Assembly (NCBI GenBank): GCA_014905825.1
Contig: JACGCN010000022.1
Location: 496,001 to 560,000 of the forward strand
Length of the DNA: 64,000 bases
From: Lyophyllum atratum
Lineage: Eukaryota; Basidiomycota; Agaricomycetes; Agaricales; Lyophyllaceae
Reading direction: 5' to 3'
Below are positions 55,553-64,000 of the stretch, piece by piece; position 1 is the stretch's first letter, and each line of letters opens with the position of its first letter. Below the pieces are notes generated by a model, which had not been told where the DNA came from, did not search any database, and was given only the letters and a program-made list of their open reading frames with translations. The position numbers and the translations under genes were made by a program.

Positions 55553-56873
55553 ATGCCAGAATGCAAGGGGTTTTTCTCCCGTTTCGCTAGATGCGTCTTG
55601 AGCCCACTTCGCTGTCGACTGTTCTTCTCTGGTCCTCAACGTTGGGGACATGTATACCTTGGTTCAGGTCGCGCAGAATTATGCGGCCGTTCATACGGGG
55701 ACGTCACCTATATTGGCACACATAACTTCTTTGCATCGAGTTTTAATCCTTTCGCGCGTACGGTTTATTAATAGTTTACTCGAGAACGCGCTTGCTGATC
55801 GGCTGCTTTGTTTACCAGCGGCGGGAATGCAAGAAGTTGAAATTGCTGCCCGGTTGAAATTTGGAGCAAGAATACTACAAGGACGAGGCCACATGTACCT
55901 TTCCGCTCGCTTTTCTCTCGTTGGCAAATGATCATGATATCATCCTTCGTTTGGCAGTGAAGATCAGTACGTTCCTTCGAAGTCCCCTGCTCTCCGGACC
56001 CGTATCCGACGCATACCCTAGCTTGTGTAGGCATCGTAACGAATAGGGGACCTCGTCTCACTGACCATAGGGTCTCTTCCACAGCGGCACCGTCGAGGAT
56101 TATCTCGAGAAAGTCAAGACCTTCCTCGATGCGAACCCGAATGAAGTCCTTACATTCATGTTTACAAACCCAGAAGGAGCGTCGACAGATGTCTGGAAAC
56201 CTATGTTTGCCAACTCGGGCACATCGTTCGTCACCGTTCGAAATTATGTCGCTTCAACATGTCATCGATAGGTATCCCCTCACTCGCCTGTGTTCCTCCT
56301 TCACGTCCTGCGATTAGCCCACTCTCGGACAGCTGATCGATCAAACAAAACCAGTAGTTGTATTTCTCGACGCTGGTGTAGATAAAAGTGCTGGGGCGTC
56401 GTCAATTTTATGCTGCCCCGATATCAAACGACATCATCCCCTCTATCAGTATCATTTCTCATCCACGTAGCAATGCTTACACAGGTTCAGTTCTGGGAAG
56501 ACCCGTTCATCTCGATGGACGGGAACTTCCCTTACCGTGTCGATCATATCAATGGACCGCCATCCACTGACGAGCACCAGAACCTGATCAACCACATCCT
56601 CAGCACCAACATCTCAGTCGGCGACGGCTTTGTCATCGGCGATCGCTCATTGACGTGGCCACTACCATCAGCCTCAACTTGCGTACGTCTGCGCAGCTTT
56701 TCTCGTCTATCACACGGAATCTTAATTGACATCCGATATCATAGGATTCTGGCCCATGCCGGCGGCTGCGCGTCGTTTCCGGCGGCCGTGTGCCCACCTT
56801 CGCGCTTCTTGACGGGTTAAATGTTGCAATTGGCGAGGGACCCGCAGCTGTCAACCGTCTAAACGGGTTCTGA
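55553..56873 (+). pseudogene. PLC-like phosphodiesterase (TIM-barrel) gene with frameshifts
   Basis: Blocks of the fungal secreted PLC-like phosphodiesterase family occur in order. They are ELCGRSYGDVTYIGTHNFFA (first catalytic-type His, 55.67-55.74 kb), FGARILQGRGHM (about 55.86), GTVEDYLEKVKTFLDANPNE with VLTFMFTNPEGASTDVWKPM (56.08-56.21), PTLGQLIDQTKPVVVFLDAG (56.32), VQFWEDPFISMDGNFPYRVD (56.48), INHILSTNISVGDGFVIGD, then ILAHAGGC and SGGRVPTFALLDGLNVAIGE to a TGA at 56873. The frame changes twice where no intron fits: after FLDAGVDKSAG (near 56395, in a GGGG run) and after ILAHAGGC (near 56770). Introns elsewhere are plausible (for example 55894 onward, 56470-56482, 56688-56741). Two single-base shifts suggest a recent pseudogene; sequence error is the alternative. 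Confidence 0.65.
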
Positions 56874-57821
56874 TAGAAGCGTTGCGTGTAACGGTGCCTT
56901 CGATGCACTTCACTCATATCCTGTCTTGTAACCCACAGACCGGGATTGAGTAATCAATTGTGGACCCCCTTTCATGACTGTCTCGGTACTGAAAGCTGGA
57001 TGTTGTAGTCATGGTCGATTTCGTCACTCTCTATGGTCAGAAGCGCCTAACGCCTGTTTCTGTTCAAATCCGTTCTTATCCGATATTCACGGTACTGATT
57101 AACTTTCTATCTGACGCGATGGGAGGCAATGCAGATAGCGTTGGTGGGGGCCCCTGCTAAACTCGGATTCGGCTTGACCTTCCCACACCAAGGCCTACCA
57201 TGTAAGTATCTCTTCCCCAATTCTCCAAAACCTGCAAACGACGACTCTGATCCACACCTCGTCTCGCCTGAGCGTCGTTAATCTGAATCAAGGTCCCTTA
57301 GCGCTTGTGATGGTAGCGGACGCGGCCCTAGAACTTGGCTCGGCTGACGCTGAACGCGGCAATTTGGGTGGAGATTCCACAACGCCCGGCGGCTTCCATT
57401 CCATCGCATGTGCGCATTGCAAGCATACTCAGCACTCTACAAGAAGAATGCCGTATGGTATAGGAGAATTACTGTATGTCCTGTTCTGCATACGCCCCAA
57501 CTCGGATGCAGGCACTAAATCACATTCCTTTATCTACTCTAGAGGACTAGCTGGGAAGAGATGACACATAATCACTGTTTTATCCTCGTTCATCATGGCA
57601 CCTGATCTGCAGTGATGTTCGCTTCAGTTGGTCTCCCCACATCGGCAGTTATAAGTACGTTAAGTTGATTGGTTTCGCTCTTTCGTTCATTCTTTCATCC
57701 TTTTCTGTCCCCATTCGTCCTTCCCAGTCTGATCCCTAAATCTGACGCGCCCCTGATAGCTATGCTTCTTCATGATGTGTCTGGAACAAAGCCGCTGGAG
57801 TCCTAGGCTTGTATGACCCGA
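56874..57821. other. Intergenic, nothing firmly recognised
   Basis: A frame at 57.13-57.2 kb (IALVGAPAKLGFGLTFPHQG) looks protein-like but could not be extended. No gene supported. Confidence 0.35.
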
Positions 57822-57828
57822 TATAAAG
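57822..57828 (+). promoter_or_regulatory. TATA box of the P450 gene
   Basis: TATAAAG, 31-37 bp upstream of the chosen ATG; a very short leader. Confidence 0.5.
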
Positions 57829-57858
57829 ATCTCTCATAGCGACGTCAGCCACGTTAAG

Positions 57859-59953
57859 ATGACCATGAAATTCCTCATCGCAGTGACGGTCCCGGTAGTG
57901 GCTCTTTACCTTGTGTTACGCTTTCGATCTTTGCGGCGCAGGTTGCCTCTTCCGCCTGGGCCTCAGGGATGGCCCATAATCGGGAACTTGTCGGATATGC
58001 CGCGAGAAACGACTTGGTTGACTTTCGCGGAGTGGGGTAAAACATATGGTGACTCAGTCCTTCGTTACACTCGCTGGTTCTCACTCTCATGTCGTCTTGA
58101 AGGCGCAATCTCGTCCGTCACAGTGTTCGGCCAGCCGATTATCATTTTAAACACGGTGGATGCCGCGCTGGAGATGCTAAGTGGAAAAGGACATATATAT
58201 TCTGACCGACCTACGCTTCCTATGGGCGGCGAACTGATTGGATGGAAGAATACGCTTCCACTCGTGCGTTACGGCGATACGTTTCACCGTTACCGAAAAC
58301 TGTTCCACCAGTCGTTTGGTACACACTCAGCGATGAAGACGTTCCATGAGTTCGAAGCGACGGCGGTCCGGAAATTCCTGAGAAACATCCTGACGAGCCC
58401 CAAGGACTTGACGACCCACTTGAAGACGTCTGTCACTCTTTATTTTCCTTGTCTTTGTAAAGATTGCCTAACGTTGCGTTCGTTCCATGTAGGCACATCG
58501 GCACCGTGAGCCTCGGAATAGTTTATGGATATGATGTCACAGGCAGTGATGATCCTTTTATTCACCTTGTCGATCAAGGAATGAAACAATTTGCCATCGC
58601 GACCGCGCCCGGCGCATTCTTGATTGATCTTCTTCCTGCTCGTGAGCGCTATGATGAATGAATTTTATTCCGAATTTATTTCAAGCACATGCGTCACAGT
58701 TCGCCACCTACCTCCGTGGTTCCCCGGAGCTGGTTTACACGCCAAAGCGAAGGTCTGGGCAGAAAATCTGTACGATATGGGGACCGTCCCGTATGAATAC
58801 GCGAAGACACAATTTGTGAGCTCCTCCCCACTTTTAGTCTCGATTCTAATTTCCCCGTTCATCCAGGAAAAAGGCACTACCAGACCTTGTTTCACATCGA
58901 CCGTTCTGACCGACGTGAACGCTGCTGACGACCATGTTATCAAATGGACGGCGAGCTCCATTGCTGCTGGAGGATTTTCAACGGTAGGTCCTGTTGGCAA
59001 TCACCAAGTCGGAGCGGAGCCAGCTCAGTTCGTCGTGTGACAGCGCCTGTCCTTCCTTCAGGTATTCTTCTTGACGATGGCCTTGTACCCAGACGCACAA
59101 CAAAAGGCACAGGCTGAAATTGACGACGTCATAGGCCACGGCAGGTTTCCGACCTTTGCGGACCGCGATAGTCTCCCATACATCAATGCTTTGTGCCGAG
59201 AGGTGTTGCGCTTCCATTCAGTCGTTCCAACAGGTCCGTTGATTGGCATTGTATCTCGACATGACATTGAGATGCTGTCTTTGAATGACAGGCCTCCCTC
59301 ATGTGGTTATGGAGAACGACATCCACGGCGGGTATTTTATCCCCAAGGGCTCGATCATTATTGCGAATACCTGGTAAGTCCATTCGCCAGTCGGGCCCCG
59401 TCTTCTCCTCTGATCGTCCGGCAGGAATATGCTGCATGATCCTCGGACTTACGCAGATCCAGATACATTCAATCCTTCAAGGTTCATCTGTGGCAGTGGC
59501 CATGAGGCCGAAAGGGACATATATGATTTCGTCTTCGGTTTCGGCAGGCGGTAGGTACTTCACTCTTTTCAGAATGGCTTGAACCCACTTTCTTGTTCCA
59601 GCGTTTGCCCAGGTGAGTAACAACCTTCGGCAGCGATGGGACCATTTCACGCACCAAGAGGCCTAAATCATATACAGGTAGAGTCCTCGCGGATACATCG
59701 CTTTTCATCATGGCGGCTATGTCGCTCGCAGTTTTCCATATCTCGAAACATCTGGATGCCGATGGTGAAGTAGTGGAGCCTGTTTTGCGACCACTGAGTG
59801 GTTCTGTCAGGTACGAGACTTCCAAATTGGATTGCGACAAGTGACCGATCTAATCGACGTTCTAGCCAACCCACCCCGTTCCAATGTTCGATCCGACTCC
59901 GTTCTCCAGAAGCTCTATCCCTATTAACGTCTGAAGGAGAGCAAGCAGATTGA
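57859..59953 (+). CDS. Cytochrome P450 monooxygenase, fungal O-methylsterigmatocystin-oxidoreductase-like group
   Basis: Eleven exons: 57859-58048, 58103-58427, 58493-58641, 58700-58815, 58867-58983, 59062-59233, 59292-59373, 59425-59550, 59602-59612, 59678-59810 and 59866-59953, giving 502 residues. An N-terminal membrane anchor (FLIAVTVPVVALYLVLRF) and proline hinge (LPLPPGPQGWPIIGNL) precede the usual blocks: ITSSVTVFGQPIIILN-like start (AISSVTVFGQPIIILN), WTASSIAAGGFSTV (helix I), YINALCREVLRF with the ExxR pair, DPRTYADPDTFNPSRF, and heme loop FGFGRRVCPGRVLAD with the Cys ligand. The heme-loop RVCPG is coded by an 11-nt microexon. Helix I lacks the acid of the A-G-x-D/E-T motif and is about six residues short before FFLTMALYPDAQ. 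Substrate unknown; the neighbouring methyltransferase may or may not be linked. Confidence 0.85.
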
Positions 59954-60428
59954 GCGGGACAGGCCCTCGTCAACTGGCTTGGCGTGTAGAAGTACATCTC
60001 CAACTTCTCGACTTGCGATACGAGCTTGTGTATGATAATTTGAGACTTTGACAGATGTACGGATCGACTGGGAACAATGGTATGAGAGGTGAGGGTTTCG
60101 TGACGGGCGTTATCAAGTGGTCAGAGAAGCATTAGAACCACTACGTACGCCGATGAACTCTTACTGAGTGCTCCACTGCTATAATCCTCAATGTAACTAG
60201 GAACACATGTCGAAGTGGGGCAAGCACTTCCCAACAACGAGACACAACGCCCGAAAGTATGTCAAAATTGTTTGAAAGTTTTATCGTGATTGATGCTGAA
60301 TTGCTTGCAACTATTATAGCATTACAATTAAGGAATTCCGAGAAGTATGTGGATGTGACTGTAGAGGAAATGAATGTGTATGGATGCTACTGGAATCAAT
60401 GAGATATTTCACCGGTGCTTTTTGATTT
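59954..60428. other. Convergent intergenic spacer
   Basis: About 475 bp between the P450 stop and the stop of the minus-strand coiled-coil gene. Nothing recognised. Confidence 0.4.
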
Positions 60429-61741
60429 TCAATGTCTTCGCCTCCTCTCCCGATTCCGAGACGACTTCTCAAGCTCCTCGAGGCGCCGCCTCAAGTCCCT
60501 AAGCTCTCTCTCGGACATCGCATTCTTCCGTGCCTCGTCATGTGCCCTCTCCTCAGCCTCTTCCCTCAAACGAGCTTCCCTCTCCGCCCTTTCTTCGGCG
60601 TCGGCAGCCCTAGCTGCTGCTTCAGCCGCTCTGGCCGTTGCCTCCACGGAACTCGCCGCCGCAGCTGCTGCAATAGCAGCCGCCTCATCCCGCTGCGCAA
60701 CCGCTTCATCAATGATTTGGTGTTGTTCCTTATGCCTCGTGACGCGTGTCGCGGCCTCCTCAATCTGCAAAGCAACAAAGAAACCTCAACCATCACTCCA
60801 CATCTCAAATAGAAAACTCATACCCTCGCCACCACATCATCCCGGCTCGCCCTATACGCCATTACAACATCCCCCACCACCCTTTCCTGTTCCTTATAAA
60901 CCGCCTTCGCCTTAAATGTCCCCCGCACCCCCTCCGAGTCCAACACCTCTATCATCCAGTTCTGAAACGTGAGCGACGAGTCGCGATGCGTGATGTGGTG
61001 CCGGAAGTCGGCCTGCAGCCCCCGCACGATCATCGTTGAGAACCACACGCACTGCCGCGGCCACAGGTGATAGTTGTTGTTATCGTGCACGGCCCGCGCC
61101 ACGAGCGCAAGATCCAGCAACGTCGGCGCGCCATAGTTGCCCTGCGACCCGCGGAACGTCGAGCGCTCAATGAGCCTATCGGCCTCGGGCAGCGCGCCCA
61201 GCACCCACATCGCATCCAGGCACCCGGTCCCCGCGCCGTCTATGGGCTCGTCGTAGAAGGATAGGGAAGAATGCGAAGAGGAGAAGGATTCGGCGGAGCG
61301 TGCGTACTGCCTATGTGGGGCCCCGGGGAACGATACGACGACATCCAGGCCGGGGTCGTCGCGTGCGCGGTCGAGGCGGATGAAACGCTCGCACCCGTGT
61401 TGGGGGTCCGCGATGATGGCAATGACGTAGTTGTGCTCTACGCCCGTCGCGGATTGGTACCACCGAAGCTCCTTGACTGTGAGCGTACCCATGCGGCGGC
61501 GGTGCAGGTCGGATACTTCGGCGTCGTCATGGGAGGCGTAGTGGGCAATGAGGGTGTTGGCCCAGTTGAGGATCGTGGGCTTCCCACGGGGGAACTCGGC
61601 GTGTTCGGCGTGGGGGATGCGGAAGGCGCGGAGGATGGGCTCGGCGGAGGTCTTCAAGAAGTGCTTGGTCTTCTTGGTCGAAGAGACGCTGAGGAGGTGC
61701 GCCGCAGAGCGGAAGCGCAGCAGCCGGGAAGTAGGCGACAT
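60429..61741 (-). CDS. Protein of unknown function with C-terminal coiled coil
   Basis: Minus-strand exons 61741-60824 and 60764-60429, joined over a 59-nt intron (GTATGA to TTGCAG), give 417 residues. The first 300 residues form a globular-looking part (ELRWYQSATGVEHNYVIAII, CERFIRLDRARDDPGLDVVV, GNYGAPTLLDLALVARAVHD, YHLWPRQCVWFSTMIVRGLQ) that I recognise only as a type seen in hypothetical Agaricomycete proteins. The last 112 residues are a highly charged, alanine-rich helix (ARAAEAAARAADAEERAERE, RELRDLRRRLEELEKSSRNR), a strong coiled coil ending in RRRRH. Presumably a self-associating cytosolic protein. No enzymatic motif seen. Confidence 0.7.
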
Positions 61742-62581
61742 CGGTGGGGATTTCTCAGAGTGGGTGAGGGTAGGACCTTATATATGAAGGGGCGGGATGG
61801 GTTCATTTTTGACGCCATGTTGGGTTCCGCCTCGGGAACAGATGGGGTTGATCGTGCATACTCCGAGATTTTTCCCACTCTGCGTACTTCGTTCTATCTT
61901 GTCATCTTTTGTTGCTCCTCGGTCCTGATTCATCACTCTTCCCGTTGGTCCATGATACGACTACTGCCTCCACCGCCCATACCTGACTTGACCGTAGCAT
62001 GACAGGGTAGGGAACATCGCTCGAAGATCCGGAGGAAATGAGCTTTGTATCTCCTGTCGTTTTCTTGACATATCTGTCAGCAAGGGTCTCGGAGATGTAG
62101 AGCGAGAAAGAGTGGGGCCTATTGTTGGGTTGTACATATAAGCCATATAAAGGCGGTGGGCGTTGACGGGAAACGAACCCATTAAATACTCCGTATGCCT
62201 ATTCGACCATTTCTCCCTTCCCTGACAGAGCACGACATACCCAAGGTGCTTCACGTCAATGATTTATGCTGGACTCTACTCCTCTCCGATTAACGCCAAT
62301 ACCAACTCTAAACGATTCCAATTCTGAACGCCTCCCGTTCGAGTCGATACTCCGGTCAGATTCTGGCTGGATTGAGAGCTGCACATGTCCCTGGTGACAG
62401 CTGTCCATGCAACAACCCTCGGAGGCTCCCAATGTATCGCAAAGCCGGGACAAATGGAACATTGAACTCCTACAACGAGTAACCCTCTGTTCAACCGTCG
62501 TTCTCACAGCGCCGGAATCACGATCCTGACGTGGTCAGGCTCGCCTAGCATTTAGGCTCCCCGCTTCCACAGGCTTGGTAG
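61742..62581. other. Intergenic, nothing recognised
   Basis: Promoter side of the coiled-coil gene plus spacer. Short frames only. Confidence 0.4.
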
Positions 62582-63250
62582 TTATGTATGCTTCCGGGAT
62601 CTACGCCGCAAACCGCTTGCGGCATCCCAACGTGAGAAAATTATCACTCTTCCTTGGTCCGAGAAGCGGTGGCGGGGTAAGGAATGTGAGATCGAGGACC
62701 TTGTCATGTCGATGCGTAGGGTAAATCCGAGACCGAGATGAGCAGGAGGGGACGTATCGAAAGACTGGAGAATCGGGGTTGCGTGCAGATGTTCAACGAT
62801 GTACAGTGCAAGAAGCATCGACGTATTTGGGGTCCGAGGGAACGACCACGTTGGTGCTCTCGCACAATACGGGTTTCCTCTCGATGCTCTGACGGGTTGC
62901 CAGGATGGATAGGGCGAGATTTTGGACTGTAATTCCGTATCCTCGTAAAGGAAGGGTTTAGAAGAGCCGAAATCATTTTTGTCGTTGATGTCGGATGGTT
63001 CAGTGTCGAGGGGTTCTAGTGAGAGTTTACGTCCTCTGGTGGTAAATAACCACTCGTCTTCATCAACGCCTTTGATGGGAAGAATTTCGTCAGAGAATGG
63101 GTAGATGTCAAGAAACCGCAAGTGTCAAGCTGCAGCTCGGTCAGCTTGGGACGTTACAAGGGGATGATTTACATACTTTCATGGACGTGAATTTCTCCCC
63201 CTGATTCCATCTGCCCGTAGCTTTCACCAATCCTGTGTGCCCGATTCACA
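62582..63250 (-). CDS. Possible hypothetical gene, structure unresolved
   Basis: A 179-codon minus-strand frame (62582-63121) begins without an ATG and contains RFLDIYPFSDEILPIKGVDE and DEWLFTTRGRKLSLEPLDTE, which look like real protein. Upstream on the same strand NRAHRIGESYGQMESGGEIH (near 63.18-63.25 kb) ends at a GTATGT donor with a CTGCAG acceptor about 50 bp later, but that splice puts a stop in frame. It may be a gene with a different junction, or a broken one. No family recognised. Confidence 0.25.
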
Positions 63251-63960
63251 GCCTCGTGAGCTTGACTGCGCGGTGGGGTCTGGACTGGTTGAGTAACTGC
63301 AACGCAAGGTCAGGAGATTGTGGGGAGATGCTGCGTAGGCAAGTCACTCGACTTACCATACGGCATGAAGTCGTTAATGTGTCCATGTTCCGTGAGTGTG
63401 TAATTGACTTGTTTGAGATGGGTCTTCATACGGTGACGCGTGTACATCAGTATCATCAGCCACGCTCAAATGTATGCAACCTACTCACGAGATGATGTAA
63501 AATGAGCTCTACGAAGCGCACCCCTTCGCAGGGATGAATGACTTTTGCACGTCACAATGCCGTCCCGTCTCTCCGCAGGGACAAACGACTTTTACACGTC
63601 ACAATGCCGCATATATGTACCTCCGATTTATGGGGAGGTGCGCCAAAGAGTTGGTGTTGGGTCCCTCCAAAGAATCGAGAGACAATGAATCCGTGGTCCC
63701 ATCTTCCTGATGATGGTTCTGAACAAGAGGAAGAAGCGAGGGAGTCGAGGAGTGTGGCTGTGTCGGTGAGAAGTGGATGTTTACCTAATGGGGACAACGC
63801 TGAACCACGACGAGCAGGTCCTAAATAGCAGCAGCACCTACTCCTCCTCTATGGCCTCGTCAGAGATGAACATAGTGGATAAATAGTGATCCGGGCAGGG
63901 TAAATACAACCCCCCCATTCCCCTACCCACACAAGCAGTGGATTCAGACTTCCTCTCTGC
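63251..63960. other. Intergenic with a short tandem duplication
   Basis: A unit of about 53 bp ending CACGTCACAATGCCG is present twice (about 63522-63628) with several differences. Otherwise nothing recognised. Confidence 0.4.
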
Positions 63961-63961
63961 T

Positions 63962-64000
63962 ATGGAACGACTTCATACCGAGAAAGGAAAGGCAGCATTT
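63962..64000 (+). CDS. Possible start of a gene running off the right edge
   Basis: ATG at 63962 opens MERLHTEKGKAAF, still open at the window end. Thirteen codons are too few to judge. Confidence 0.15.
   Translation, partial: MERLHTEKGKAAF

Noticed and set aside
53597..59953. Methyltransferase plus P450 as a biosynthetic cluster
   Set aside because: No backbone enzyme (PKS, NRPS, terpene synthase) is present; two tailoring-type genes with pseudogenes between them are not enough.

Overview
This window is nuclear DNA of a filamentous fungus, most likely an Agaricomycete (Basidiomycota). The evidence is mostly multi-exon genes with many 49-70 nt GT-AG introns, GC-rich coding DNA, intron-bearing tRNA-Pro genes, a Ty1/copia element, and families usual in mushrooms: the KRE6/SKN1 glucan protein, an ECM14 pseudopeptidase, arylamine N-acetyltransferase, old yellow enzyme, P450 and small secreted dibasic proteins. 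Exon structures were read by eye from splice signals and reading frame. For most genes the joined exons come out as a whole number of codons, which supports the models, but no transcript or database search was available.

Layout. 0-5.3 kb (+): the 3' end of an unidentified gene, an RNase P p30/RPP1-like subunit, a periplasmic-binding-protein-like (tungstate-binding type) protein and a BTB protein. 7.2-12.9 kb: two intron-containing tRNA-Pro(AGG) genes in opposite orientation flank a minus-strand Dma1-type FHA-RING ubiquitin ligase. 13.2-17.6 kb (-): old yellow enzyme, arylamine N-acetyltransferase and a small secreted protein. 20.4-22.2 kb (+): a KRE6/SKN1-like protein whose luminal domain is strongly shortened. 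23.8-26.0 kb (+): a secreted protein made of near-identical 81-residue units, each on its own 243-nt symmetric exon and each with a Kex2-type KR site. 27.1-27.7 kb: a decayed paralogue of the 17 kb secreted protein. 28.4-30.4 kb (+): an ECM14-type inactive carboxypeptidase.

30.8-35.1 kb (-): a C2-like/multi-pass membrane protein and transaldolase. 36.3-41.6 kb: a full-length Ty1/copia retrotransposon with two LTRs that look identical, a 5-bp target duplication and an open 1503-residue polyprotein, so it inserted very recently. 43.7-52.0 kb (+): a glutathione transferase, a large leucine-rich-repeat protein and a Dot5/BCP-type peroxiredoxin. 52.4-57.0 kb: two decaying genes (an unidentified secreted protein and a PLC-like phosphodiesterase) around an intact SAM methyltransferase. 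57.9-60.0 kb (+): a P450. 60.4-61.7 kb (-): a protein of unknown function with a long Ala/Glu/Arg-rich coiled-coil tail. The last 2 kb holds only weak hints of genes.

The most unusual locus is the repeat gene at 23.8-26.0 kb. Its architecture recalls Kex2-processed repeat proteins such as fungal repellents and other KEPs, but the exact exon-per-unit amplification, with introns falling into three sequence classes in the order A-B-B-B-A-C-C, records how it grew. The cell-wall theme of its neighbours (KRE6-like, ECM14-like) is noted, but the genes are not shown to act together.
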